Shown: piece after piece, positions 1-10,415 of the stretch
How the letters are laid out: every line of letters begins with the position of its first letter
Numbering within the stretch: position 1 is the stretch's first letter
Source: Meconema thalassinum
Lineage: Eukaryota > Arthropoda > Insecta > Orthoptera > Tettigoniidae
DNA: 64,000 nucleotides
Direction: 5' to 3'
Assembly (NCBI GenBank): GCA_946902985.2
Contig: OX336388.2
Span: 287,224,526-287,288,525 of the forward strand
The notes under the pieces: model-generated
Database searches by the model: none
Told to the model about the DNA's origin: nothing
What the model saw: the letters and a program-made list of their open reading frames with translations, nothing else
Translations under genes and position numbers: made by a program

Positions 1-63
1 TTCAGAGAAAACACAGAAACTCTAATGTTTATAAAAATAGCCGAGAAATTGCAATTTGTGTGA

Positions 64-571
64 GCGGCTTCGGTGGCGTAGTGGGTAGCATGCTGAGCTT
101 CTATGCCCAAGGCTGCGGGTTCAAACACGGCCGAAGCCGTCGGATTTTTTCAGAGTGTTAAAAATCCCTCAGTATGCCTTCGGAGGGGAAGTAAAGCCGG
201 CGGTCCCATGTCCTAGATTTATGGCATGACAAAGAACCTTCCAGAAATTACATTTGTGTGAAGCTAAATTATAGGTTAGATTTGACTAACGCTCTTAGGT
301 TCAAACACTCGTCGCCAGGAGCCGACTGCGGTGGCGTCTAGTAACCAAGTTCAGAACTAGTTGGTCGTTGACCGTGGCGTTTGATCGCAAAAGTTGGAAC
401 TATTTGAAAATGGAATGTCTGCAGTCCTTACTGAATTGAAAACAGATAACATACACTAATTCAATCATCACAATTAACATCGGTTATCAGACAGATTCCA
501 CACACACCCAAAGTATACGGGGCTCCATGACCACGTTGTCGCAGCCCCTAAACTGAGGATCCAACCAACCA
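64..571 (+). repeat. tRNA-derived SINE, family S1, copy 1
   Basis: The first 75 bases look like a degenerate tRNA: an A-box-like TGGCGTAGTGGGTAGCA and a B-box-like GGTTCAAAC, closing on a GGCCGAAGCC segment. The body carries GGGGAAGTAAAGCCGGCGG, then a long tail ending near GGGGCTGCGACAACG-type sequence read on the opposite strand. Related copies lie at 35648-36166 (minus), 46170-46882, 48446-49346, 53595-53766 (minus), 59481-59904 and 61345-61831. The internal Pol III promoter boxes and dispersed copies are what a SINE should show. It is not a working tRNA gene because no cloverleaf closes well. Confidence 0.75.
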
Positions 572-916
572 GCAGTTTGTGTCATCTCATCCGGTATAGT
601 CGGGGTCAACAAGCGGAAATGTAAACCTTCTAGTTCCTAATTGGAGTTATTGTTCATCTGGCAGCAACTTGGAGATCATTTGTTGACCGCAGCCTGTATG
701 TGGTCAGCGGTCGCGCTCAAAGCATCGTCCTCACGCACAACAGGAGTTGTGGGATCCGTTCCTTCCACTCGTAACTGCGCCAGGTGTGGTGGCGACCTCT
801 GCTGTGACGAGACATCAAGAACAACTGCTGTGATTTCAGTGGAGGTTCACGGATCTCAATAATGAGCTTGCCAACTTTGAGGTTAGGGGTAGCACCTGAT
901 CACTAAATAAACTAGT
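572..916. other. No recognisable gene
   Basis: A 73-codon open frame at 641-862 has no recognisable motif, and I treat it as chance. I see no RNA gene or repeat boundary here. Confidence 0.4.
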
Positions 917-2155
917 AGTTCCGTGAAGAATTATATAGCCTATTTTCATATATCCTACTTATGTTAATTGCCTCTATCAACATACAAAATTTCAGTGTGA
1001 TTGCTGTAATAGATTCGTCGATATAGAGAACCATCTAAATATTTCGGATGGTCGCCATGTTGGATTTTTATACATAGACCTTAGAGGTCTAGAGGTATGT
1101 AGCCTACTATTACATGAAGATTGTTGTGTAGGTGTTTTATTCAAACTTCAATCGCATGATTAGGACACAACAAATAAAAACGAGACTTTAAAATTTCGCT
1201 CAGTCGCCATATTGTGGTTATGCAAATAATGTAAACGGATTAGATGCCAGTGGATTAAAATTTATATAAGCATATACCTTACCACTTTTCACTGCACTAG
1301 GATGGTTAAATCGCGAGAAACGTCCATTTGAATACGTAAATTTCGCGTCACCGCCATGTTGGATTTGTGCTCTTCAGGTTATTGAACGTACTATATGTAC
1401 ACGTATATTTATAGCCTCTATCAACATACGAAATTTCAGTTTGATTGTTGTCATAGATTAATAGATATTGAGAAGCGTCAAAATATTTAGGTTGATCGCC
1501 ATGTTGGATTTTGATATATGTAGGCCTTAGAGTTATGTTCCATTAAATGAGGATTATTGTGTACGTTCATTATTCAAACTTTGATTTCGATCGCATTATT
1601 AGTACACAACAAGAAAAAGAACTTACTTTTAATATTTCTCACAGCCGCTATCTTGAGGTTATATAAACAATTGAACTAAATTAGACGTAAGTGCATTGCA
1701 ATTTGTATTGTGATTTGCTGTACCAAGTTTCACTGCGTTCGCATGGTTACATCGCGAGAAAAGTCTGTTTAAATCTTTCAAATTCGCTTGGCCGTCATGT
1801 TAGTTTTGTTGTTACCACATGTTTGAAAGTCACATAGGTAACCTTCTAGTAGTGCCGTTTATCAGCGTACATACTTTCTGGATGATAAGTGTAACAGTTT
1901 TGGAGATATAGAACGCCGGTGAAATATTTCGCACAGTCGCCATGTTGGATTGGTTACACGTAATGAAATTTGAAAGGCACGATCGGGGTCCGACAAAATA
2001 CTTATATGACCTTACCGAGTTTCATTGAAATCGCTGCAGTCGTTTAGAAGTTATTAAGGGGACACACACACAGAAGCACACACGGACATACATGGACAAA
2101 AGGTGATCCCATAAGCCTTTTTTTTTCTTTTCATAAACGAAAATGGGCTAAATTG
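917..2155 (+). repeat. AT-rich repeat R1, copy 1, short inverted ends
   Basis: The element begins near AGTTCCGTGAAGAA followed by AGCCTATTTTCATA and ends with AAAATGGGCT, so its ends are short imperfect inverted repeats. Inside, the phrase TCGCCATGTTGGATT recurs about every 430-550 bases. Near the end lies GACACACACACA followed by a T-run. A second copy at 29017-30424 has the same head, the same TGCAGCCGTTTAGGAGTT-like phrase and the same tail, and a partial inverted copy lies at 34184-34385. No coding capacity is visible. It may be a non-autonomous DNA element, but the class is not determined. Confidence 0.5.
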
Positions 2156-2653
2156 TAACTACTGTAAGAAAATGAAAATACTCAATAATAACAGCTGTAC
2201 GAATGTGTTTTGTTTAACTTAACGACTGTATTTTCAGATTTCTTGTTTTATAATCTCAAAAGAATGATATGGGAATCACGCTTCGTTGTTGAGATTCCAC
2301 GCAAACAAAAGAGGTCCCGTGGCTTTTGGTCAGGAGATTAACTATCACATAAAAGCTAAACCTTCTTTCTCCAAACAATACTCGAATGCCAGCCCACTGC
2401 ATCCTTCCAACAACACTCTCTTGCAGGAAAGAGACCAAATTATTAAATTCAAGTACATTTTTATAAATAAACAAAATTCAACTGTCAACACTGCCCGCCC
2501 GCTATGATACCGTCACGGGTAAATAAAACGTCGTTTTTCGTTTAGCCTTCCATTGCTATGAGCCTCATAACAAGCTATATGTTATACTGTTACGACCAAC
2601 CAGGCCCGAGAAAAATTTGGTTTTTCAAAATTTAAAAGATAGTCTGAGAGACT
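2156..2653. other. No recognisable gene
   Basis: Overlapping short open frames on both strands (2256-2507) carry no known motif and are probably chance. Confidence 0.4.
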
Positions 2654-2999
2654 AGACTTTATAGTCTATCATTTCAAATTACCCATGCTACAAATGCTAC
2701 ACATGTTAGAAAGGCTCAGGAGGGCTTCGAGCGAAGCGACGAAGCCCCAGGACTCTTTCAACAGACTCCTTTACCCTTTAACTTAGGCTTCCCGCGTGGG
2801 GAACGGAGAGGGGGAGGTGCACTCTGCTGCATGACGTCACGCACTCGCCGTCTCCGTATCGCATAACGCCAGACCCCAAGAGTAAACTCATACTCGGTGC
2901 ATATGCACTGAACAACATGATGACGTCATACACGCCGTAACCGTAACGCATAACGGTGGACCAAAGCATAATTAGGATGAAGTCGACAAGATCATTTGA
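2654..2999. repeat. Direct repeat D, unit 1
   Basis: About 340 bases are repeated at 3184-3523 after a 185-base spacer. Shared marks are GCTACAAATGCTACACATG, a GC-rich hairpin (here 2722-2747), a segment with TGCATGACGTCACG and a second CRE-like TGATGACGTCATAC. The hairpin lies in opposite orientation in the two units. Open frames on the minus strand in each unit are similar only because the DNA is repeated. Confidence 0.7.
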
Positions 3000-3183
3000 A
3001 GTGATAACAAGGACTATTTTCAGATCACATTAAAACTCCGTAAATACGTTAACAATAAGTTCCTTCAATACGTATTATAGTTTCATTACGATCTCATTAA
3101 TACTTTCAATATAGGCCTAATGATCTTTTTAAATGAGCCCCCCGTTAGACTTGGTAAAAAGATACAGTCAGGCTGAGTGAATA

Positions 3184-3523
3184 GAGTTTATATCATTTCA
3201 AACGACGCATGCTACAAATGCTACACATGTTAGAAAGGCAGGAGGGCTTCTCGCTTCGCTCGAAGCCCCAGGACTCTTTAAACAGTCTCCATTACCCATT
3301 AACTTAGGCTTCCCGTGCGGGGAACGGAGAGCGGGAGGTGCACTCTGCTGCATGACGGCACGCGCTCTCCGCCTCCGTATCGCATAACGCCATAGCCCAG
3401 GAGTAAACTCAGACTCGGTGCATATGCACTGAACAACATAATGACGTCATACACACCGTAACCGTAACGCATAACGGTAGACCAAAGCATAACGATGAAG
3501 TCGACAAGATCATTTGAAAAGAT
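3184..3523. repeat. Direct repeat D, unit 2
   Basis: This is the second unit of the pair starting at 2654. The hairpin at 3243-3268 is, apart from one missing base, the reverse complement of the hairpin at 2722-2747, while the flanks keep the same direction. The first CRE-like site is lost (ATGACGGCACG) and the second (ATGACGTCAT) is kept. Confidence 0.7.
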
Positions 3524-4123
3524 AAAATCAGGCACTTTTGTTTGGTAAATCGGCTATAAAATTTTAACGGGTTACAATACAAATGTGTAGGCTACTCTAC
3601 ATAGCTAAACGCAGAATAAAATAAGAAAAGTTTGGTGTAGCTTGTTTTAATGTAAGATTACGGGTAACGATTTTATTGACGTCTAAACTCGAGTATCTAT
3701 ACTGTCTTCCCCGACAGTAGCGACACTCTCAGAATCGAAACGCAGCTGTAAGAACACAAGAGGTCAGTCTCTCAATCATAGCACCAAATTTGACACCATA
3801 TTTCGTGTGGTCTGCGCGCTTTTCATTCTCGCCCTTTCTCGAAAAAAATAGGCCTACCACCTGTTGTTATTGAGCTATGACTGGTTGATTTTTTAGTTGT
3901 TTGTCCTGTGAAATGTTTCATATTTTGGTATAAAAGTTAAAAGGGAACACTTGCTCGTGATATTTCCGAAATAAACTGACGGCCAAAAAGAAAACCGATC
4001 ACATAGAAATATTATTATTTCTTTCATTTCATAAAATAATACGAACCGTGTACGCATAGTGCATAGTTATAGCATGAAAGTAAGGTTAATCGTTTTCGTG
4101 GATGTATTATCATTCCCCATGTA
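3524..4123. other. No recognisable gene
   Basis: AT-rich sequence between the direct repeat and the MITE. I see no long frame, tRNA-like fold or repeat shared with the rest of the window. Confidence 0.4.
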
Positions 4124-4423
4124 ATTGTTTCACTCAACAATAGCGATTCATTGACATGATGCTGTTTCCCGCGGAAAGATGTGCGTGCCATCGCTATCGT
4201 CAACAATGCAATGTTTTATTCTTTCTTCTTTTGCCACTTGTTGGCTAGGAAAAGATCAATACAGCCATATCCTGAGTTGTTCTTGTGCAATTCAGAAACG
4301 AATATGCACTCGAGGCTTGAAGATGTCGCCAGGGCAGTGGCTCTGATCGAAAATGGTGGCGTGCACAACTTTCCGCGGGAAACAGCACCATGTCAATGAG
4401 TCGCCATTGTTAAGTGAAACAAT
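4124..4423. mobile_element. MITE-like element with 60-bp inverted ends
   Basis: The outer 60 bases (4124-4184 and 4363-4423) are inverted copies of each other with only a few mismatches. Each contains ATTGTTTCACT, TCATTGACATG and GCTGTTTCCCGCGGAAAG. The whole is 300 bases with no transposase frame, so it fits a miniature inverted-repeat element. I cannot fix a target-site duplication: flanks CATGTA and GATATG are not identical. The superfamily is undetermined. Confidence 0.7.
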
Positions 4424-4628
4424 GATATGAAGAATAGTAATATAATACATCCAGGAAACCAATTAACCTCACTTCCATGTTATGTACTGTACTGGGTCTA
4501 GAGCGTTCATATTTATGATTTAAATAAAAAATGCTTTTGGATTTTTCAAATGATCGCTTTTTCTCCCTGTCAGTGCATTTGTTTAGAAGTCTATTCAATA
4601 ACGGAAGTTTTGTGTTTGTAAAGGTCTT

Positions 4629-5476
4629 GGAGAAATATGAGACTAATTTTTAAGTGGGAATGAAGGTTCAAGGAGAAATAATTTAAACTCTGAGATTTGT
4701 TGTTGACATCATCATCTTGGCCGACACGCCTGAGAATTTGAATGAGTTTTTGAATGGTGTGGACTCCGTCTTGAGGAAGGAATTCATGATGAAAATCAAT
4801 AAATGTAAAACAAAAATATTGGAATGCAGCCGAAATAAATCAGAAGCCTCTATGGACATCAAATTGGCAGGGGAAACGCTGAAGGAAGTAGGAGACTTCT
4901 GTTACTTGAGAAGCAAAATAACCAGTGAAGGACGAAGCAAAGAGGATATAAAAAGTAGGATGGCTCAGGCAAGGAAAGTAATTCTGCAGAAAAGGAATCT
5001 GTTGTCATCGAATATAGATTTAGGTATTAGGAAGTCATTTTTGAAAGTCTTTGTCTCGAGCGTGGCGCTCTATGGAAGTGAAACTAGGACTGTTGGTGCA
5101 GCAGAAAAGAGGAGAATTAAAGCGTGTGGAATGAGGTGTTACAGAAGAATGATGAAGATGAGACGGGTAGATAGGGTAACAAAGGAAGAGGTATTAAGAC
5201 GAGTGGGAGAGAAGAGATATTTCTGGCGACTGCTAATGAAGAGAGGAGATAGGTTGCTAGGACACTTACTAAGAGACCCAGGAATAGCAACCTGAGTTAT
5301 GGAAGGAAGGGTCGAGGACAAGAACTGTAGGGGTAGGCCAAGGTTAGAATATGTTATACAGATTGCCTCGGATGTAGGGTGTGGTATCTATGTAGAGATG
5401 GAACGATTAGCTCAGGTTAGGTAGGAATGGACGACTGCATCAAACCAGTCAAAAGACTGAAGACTCAAACAACAAC
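4629..5476 (+). mobile_element. 5'-truncated non-LTR retrotransposon, copy 1
   Basis: This carries the end of a reverse transcriptase frame (4717-5295) and a 3' tail ending in ACAACAAC. The first part matches the copy at 47213-48162, but the RT core motif is damaged here: the bases that give FADDIVILA in the other copy read FVVDIIILA. Possible 6-base duplications GGTCTT stand at 4623-4628 and 5477-5482. Truncation at the 5' end is usual for target-primed reverse transcription. Confidence 0.65.
4717..5295 (+). pseudogene. Reverse transcriptase C-terminal part (non-LTR)
   Basis: The 192-residue frame holds the part after the reverse transcriptase catalytic core that is typical of endonuclease/reverse transcriptase proteins of non-LTR elements. 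Recognisable pieces are INKCKTKILECSRNK, a YL-x-SKIT-x-(E/D)GR segment (residues 68-78), VALYGSET, EEVLRRVGE and a GHLLRDP-like end. The usual start is missing, and the M at the listed start is arbitrary. The family's full protein is several times longer, so this is a remnant. It shares most residues with the copy at 47338-47826. It would be active only within a full element, in target-primed reverse transcription. Confidence 0.75.
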
Positions 5477-5484
5477 GGTCTTCT

Positions 5485-5600
5485 ACACCACGTAGCGTAG
5501 ACTTGTACGATAAGACTGCTGGTCTGAAGATCGGTGGCTCGAATTCTGTCGCTGACAGTAGTTATACTGTGTTGTGCACAGCCGGGATGGCACAATAAAC
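5485..5600 (+). repeat. tRNA-like fragment, possible SINE head
   Basis: A stretch with GCGTAGACTTGTACGATAAG and GGTGGCTCGAATTC resembles A- and B-box regions of a tRNA-derived SINE. No second copy was found in the window and no cloverleaf was verified, so this is tentative. Confidence 0.3.
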
Positions 5601-6250
5601 TCTTCCGATAGTGACCAGGTGTCCTCTCAACCCATCCACTCTTGTTATAATCTCACAAGTGCCGAATAGATTGTTTCTTTCTCGGAAAACAGTACGAATT
5701 GATTCCGTGGAGAGATACAGTATTTACGTGAATCCCTGCATCTCTTTTCTGAAGTTGAAGTTGTGTTGGTTTGGCTTGTGGCTAATGGGACCTCAGAGTA
5801 GTAGACCATCAATTAAGCTGCAGCAATATTAACATAGCCAGGTGTTCTTGTTATGTGACAGCCGGAGCAGAGTTCAATCTCACATTAGCAACCCCTTGTT
5901 GTCCAGGACAGGGCAGTAGTCCCAAGGGTACTTAGGGTACCAGACGGCCGATCGCCCAGTTACATACGAAAGTCGGATAGGCTACAACAAACTTGGGTAA
6001 ATGGGCACAAAGGAACCTTAACCCGTTATGGGATAGTGGTCTCTATGTTAACCACCTGTCACAAGGACAGTTTATGTTTTCAAAGATGCTGATAGTTGAA
6101 TCTTTCAGCCAAATTTCGGAGAATATTCATGCCGAAGTGCTACTATTGCAAAAATCAAATATTCCTACGTATCTACTTGACGTAATGTTTTGGTAAAGTT
6201 TAAAAAACTTAAAACATTAACAAATAAAGTGTAAAATTAAAATATAAATA
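5601..6250. other. No recognisable gene
   Basis: Two short open frames (5611-5832 and 5993-6196) have no motif I know. The sequence becomes very AT-rich after 6195. Confidence 0.35.
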
Positions 6251-6338
6251 TAGAAATAAAAATCATAAAAATAATATTAGAACAATAGAAGAAATATACA
6301 ATTAATAACAACAAAAACACCAAGATGGACAGTGGAGA

Positions 6339-6722
6339 TTGTTGCCTAACAACATCGTCTATCGTGAATGTGAATCAATAATAACTACAATGCGTAAAAG
6401 AAGAATTTCCTTTTTCTGTCACATATCAAGACTGCCAGAAACCAGGATATTGAAACAACTATTTGATTACTTTTTGAAAAATAAAATTAATAATAGTTGG
6501 TTCAAAGAAGTTCAGGATGATTTGGAAGAATTGGGTATAACTCGGCAACAAATCAAAGACAGAGAAGAGAAGAGGCTTTTGATGAACAAAAGCATAAGTC
6601 TCAATCTAATAACAGTTGAACGGAAACAATATACTATATCGGACACACAAAGGTCTTCCAGGTCGGAGAGGATGAAAAAGTTCTGGAAGGTGAAAAAGAA
6701 GAAATTTTCTCAAATGTATTGA
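6339..6722 (+). pseudogene. Non-LTR retrotransposon ORF2 C-terminal remnant
   Basis: The 127-residue frame has the pattern MRKRRISFFCHISRLPETR, then a KxxNxSWFKEVQxDLEELGI segment, ending in a lysine-rich tail. This order resembles the extreme C-terminus of many arthropod non-LTR endonuclease/reverse transcriptase proteins. No RT core precedes it; upstream is AT-rich DNA. The Helitron-like element starts only 35 bases after the stop. I infer a dead fragment; a short host gene is a less likely alternative. Confidence 0.55.
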
Positions 6723-6757
6723 TTTAAGTGCTCCAATGTGGGCGTAAAATATGTAAA

Positions 6758-7487
6758 TCTCTACTTAGTATAAAACAAAGTCCCCGATTTGTGATAGTTA
6801 TCGGTAAACTCGGGAACCACTGGATGGATTCTGATGCGGTTTCCACCATTCTGTAAAGGATATCTCGAGGATTATTTTTGTGGAAAATAATTTATTTATG
6901 ATGAAAGGAAGCCGAGCAGTAACGATTTCAGTGGAAAAGTCGAAAAAAAACTGGCGTCCGAGCGTTTTGTAAGCTTACGCTGGGCAAAACGTTAAAAATA
7001 TCTCAATACTATGAGTGTAAGAATTGTTCAGCATGAAAAGTTCTACAAAAAAAGTCCTCGAGAGCATATGTCTATCTTCAATACATCGCCCACTATAAGG
7101 GTTTTTACGTTTTAATTTCTTCCAAACATGTCCATTCAAATACAGAGGCGACAGAGTACGAGCTAGCTAAGGGCGAGTCTATCATCTCTGTTACAGAATA
7201 GCTAGCGGGCGAACCTATTGCCCCAGATAGAAGCCAGCAGCAAACCGTCCAGTCGTGTTGAGTTAATACTCCTGAGAAGGGTGGTTGTGTTTGGAGTTTC
7301 CCTGGAAATGTAACTCGGGTTTTCTTCATTTCGCCTGTGAAACACAGTCAAGTTAAGATTGAACGGAAGGGGTATTTGAGTTTTATTCACCTCGCCATTC
7401 CCTGGAAGTGCAACTCTCATTTCGCCTGTGAAATTTTCGTTCCGCAAAATTCACAGTCAATTTAGATTGGATGGAAGGAGGATTATA
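6758..7487 (+). mobile_element. Helitron-like element, copy 1 (3' end lost)
   Basis: The left end is TCTCTACTTAGTATAAAAC preceded by A, as expected of a Helitron that begins with TC between A and T. The body matches copy 2 (7518-7833 plus 25928-26467) over most of its length, including TCCCCGATT, GGATATCTCGAGG and GCATATGTCTATC. The right part is rearranged and lacks the hairpin-CTAG end. It has no Rep/helicase coding. Its uninterrupted GAGCATATGTCTATC provides the empty site for the retrotransposon inserted into copy 2. Confidence 0.6.
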
Positions 7488-7517
7488 TTATATTAAATTA
7501 TACTGATTGGCGTATAA

Positions 7518-7833
7518 TCTCTACTTAGTACAAAACAAAGTCCCCGATTCTTGGATGTGACGGGTAAACTCGAGAACCACTGGATGAATTTTCATGCGGG
7601 TTTAGCCATTCTGTAAAGGATATCTCGAGGATTATTTATGTGGAAAATAATTTATTTATGACCAAAGGAAGCCGAGCAGTAACGATTTCAGTGGAAAAGT
7701 CGAAAAAAAACTGGCGTCCGAGCGCTTTGTAAGCTTACTCTGGGCAAACTGTTAAAAATATCTAAATACCGTACTATGAGTGTAAGAATTTTTCAGCATG
7801 AAAAGTTCTACAATAAATTCCGCGAGAGCATAT
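7518..7833 (+). mobile_element. Helitron-like element, copy 2, left part
   Basis: This starts TCTCTACTTAG directly after an A (7517), runs to GAGCATAT, and is then broken by the LTR element at 7834. The right part resumes at 25928. Together the two parts make about 852 bases. It is non-autonomous because no RepHel frame exists. Confidence 0.65.
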
Positions 7834-8527
7834 TGTTACGTGCCACCCCCCTAGTGGCACTTTTGTCAACTGGATTACGGTGGGTTGAAGCACAACACAA
7901 GATTGTTGCTTTAAATGATATAATTAACTTTATTGCGGCCAGAACATACACCACTCATCAGCAAATACAAGCAATTATTACCTTACTCCAGTTTCCTCAA
8001 GTCTCTTCCTTATGGAGAGCTCTTGACCTCTTTCACTTGTCAACAGTTAATCTTCTCGCTAATGAGTCTGTTGGCCTTGACAGAACTACCTGCACCTCTT
8101 CCTCATGTACACCAACTACAGTTACTTACGATATTCCGCTACACGCTATTTCGCTGTCCAAAAGCTGGGGGAAACAATGCCACTGGATTTCGTAACTCGC
8201 ACGGCACTTCGTCACCACACTTCTGTCGCTCAGGAAAGACGCTCGCACTAGCTCGTGAAACACACACCCACAGAAAAACTCGGTCCCCTCACTGTTGAAG
8301 CCGCTTATATAGCAGGCTGGTGACTCACTGGATTCTAGAATCGTCCAGGACACACGGCTTCTAGAGATTTCCTTCACTGGCTGGGTCACGAATATTCTGG
8401 ACCATCCCTTTCACTTCGCAGCCAGTTGCGTAACGCGCACGTAATACACTGAGGCAGAGCACACACAGCCTGTTGGCAGCTGTGACTCAACGCGGCGAGG
8501 CGACAAAACAAACTCACAGCCGTAACA
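7834..8527 (-). repeat. Element A 3' LTR
   Basis: The 694 bases begin TGTTACGTGCCACCCCC and end GCCGTAACA on the plus strand. The length is the same as the 5' LTR, with about 14 substitutions and no indel seen by eye. It lies next to a purine tract at 8528-8540 (read on the minus strand), so it is the downstream LTR. Confidence 0.95.
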
Positions 8528-8540
8528 CCACCCCCTTCCT
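8528..8540 (-). other. Element A polypurine tract
   Basis: On the minus strand this reads AGGAAGGGGGTGG and abuts the 3' LTR. Such tracts prime plus-strand DNA synthesis in LTR elements. Position and composition both fit. Confidence 0.8.
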
Positions 8541-8563
8541 AAAAGGCTGATCGTCCCGATCAA

Positions 8564-9268
8564 TCATTGGTCCCTCTGTGTCCCTCCGTAGGCTGCCAGG
8601 CGATCTCGATGCACGATCTTCATCTTCGCCCTCGGGCTCCGCTGGATCCTGTAGACGACATCGTTAATCCGTTTCACGACTCGGTACGGGCCCTCCCAGG
8701 ACTTCTGCAGTTTGGGTGACAGGCCTTTCTTCGGTAATGGGTTGAAGAGCCAGACCAGGTCGTCCTCGTGGAACCCGCCAGCATCCGTCTGTTGGTCGTA
8801 TCGGGTCTTCATTCGGTCGGTCTCGATCCGCAGCTTCCTCCTCGCGAACGTGTGCACGTCCTCCAGTTGGTCGACCAGTTCTTGACAATACTGGCTTACC
8901 GGGACCGGATCAAATCCAGGTCGGCCGAAGGCAAGATCGACAGGTAGACGGAGCTCCCTCCCAAACATGGCACGGGCTGGTGTGCACCCGGTGGCTTCAT
9001 GCACGGCGGCGCGGTAGGCCAGGAGAAATAGTGTAAGATGTTTGTCCCAATCCCTCTGGTGCTCGCTGACGACTATTCGGAGATGGTTCTCGATGGTGCG
9101 ATTGAATCGCTCTACCATCCCGTCGGACTGAGGGTGTAGCGGCGTTGTCCTTGTCTTCCGGATTCCCGGCAGCTGGCATAGATTCTGGAACACCTGCCAC
9201 TCGAAGTTCCTCCCTTGGTCGGAGTGCAGCTCCAGGGGTACTCCGTACCGGCTGACGAATTCCTTCAC
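8564..9268 (-). pseudogene. Integrase core and C-terminal domain, element A
   Basis: The 234-residue frame contains the second and third catalytic residues of the DDE integrase: D in LHSDQGRNFEW and E in GMVERFNRT, separated by 35 residues. After the core come LAYRAAVHEATG, a basic linker and a C-terminal LVWLFNPLPKKGLSPKL-like SH3-type module ending in a VVYRIQ segment. The frame continues upstream of the first M to a TAG at 9323-9325, which stands where a Trp is usual in this family. The first catalytic D lies further upstream, beyond that stop. Integrase joins the retrotransposon DNA to the host chromosome. This copy cannot be made as one protein. Confidence 0.9.
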
Positions 9269-9299
9269 CAGGGTCTCTGCGATCGTCGCGGCTTCCTGC

Positions 9300-10415
9300 T
9301 TAGGGGGCGCATACGCCTCCGGCTATTTGGTGAAGTAGTCGCTGACGACCAATATGTAGCGGTTCCCTGCCTCGCTTAACGGGAATGGCCCAGCGACATC
9401 GATGAACACTCTCTCCATGGGGCCGCCCTCGTTGTAGGTCTTCAAGTGGACCCCGTCGTCTTCGTCCTGGGCTCTTGCTGGCTGCGCAATCGTGGCACCT
9501 CGCGCAGTGGTTCTCCACGTCAGTTCGGCATCCGATACAGTAGAACCGCTCTCTCAGCTTCCCCAGGGTTTTCTTTATCCCTAGGTGTCCACCAGATGAT
9601 CCTCCATGAACTTCCTTCAGGAATTCCTCCGTCATAGCCTTTGGAACGACGACTTGTTCCCGAGATGTCTTCCCGTCGGTGCTCTCCCAGGTACGGCATA
9701 TGAGGCCATCCCTCACAACCAGCGAGTCCCACTGCGCCCAGTAGGACTTAAACTTTGGGCTGCAGTCACTCACAATGTTCCACCCGGGTCTGGGGACAAA
9801 GGCCCTCTTCCATTCGGCTATCAGTCCCAGGTCATCATCTTCTGCTTGTGCCCGCGTGAAAGATTCGCGGCTCCAGTTCCCTTGAAGTTCCACAGTAGTC
9901 CGTCGGCACTGTATCCCGGTGTTCTCCTCCCTCCTAGTACAGAAGGTGCAGTCTTCGGGGCACGGTCTTCGTGACAGGGCGTCGGCATTAGAATGCAGTT
10001 GGCCTTTCCTGTGCTGGATCTCGAAGTTGTACTGAAGTCTCTCTAACCACCGCGCGAGTTGACCCTCGGGCTGCTTGAAGTTCAGGGGCCACCGCAGGGA
10101 TGCATGGTCGGTCCTGATGAGAAATTCTTGTCCGTACAGGTACTTGTGGAAGTGTTCAATGGTCTTCACGATGGCGAGCAGCTCCTTCCTGGTGACGCAG
10201 TAGTTCCTCTCTGGCTTTGGCAAGGCTTTGCTGAAGTAGGCCACTACTCTCTCCTCGCCGTCCATTATTTGCGACAGGATTCCCCCTATGCCAAAGTCGC
10301 TGGCATCGGTATCGACGATGAACCTTGTTCCAGGTCTGGGGTAGGCCAGAATAGGCGCGGTGCACAGAGCCTGCTTGAGTTGTTCGAAGGCACTATGGCA
10401 TTCTGCTGTCCACGT
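9300..10415 (-). pseudogene. RNase H and integrase N-terminus, element A
   Basis: After the element B boundary at 10415 the frame opens with WTAECHSAFEQLKQAL. Then come RNase H residues in FIVDTDASDFGIGG, RKELLAIVKT, IRTDHASLRW and NADALSR. An integrase zinc finger follows, H-x-6-H in HGGSSGGHLG and C-x-2-C in CARCHDC. Near 9436-9446 the frame slips by one base. The integrase first-D segment is then read in the frame of the next entry, and the last 45 or so residues here are out of frame. RNase H removes template RNA during reverse transcription. An apparent start in element B at 10466 is an accident of the insertion. Confidence 0.9.

Noticed and set aside
64..137. Possible tRNA gene
   Set aside because: It has A- and B-box-like sequence but the arms do not pair well and many dispersed copies share a long non-tRNA body, so it is a SINE head.
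2778..3535. Two similar minus-strand frames
   Set aside because: They lie in the direct repeat and carry no motif; the shared residues follow from the DNA repeat.
4181..4399. 72-codon frame inside the MITE
   Set aside because: It runs across the inverted arms and has no domain.
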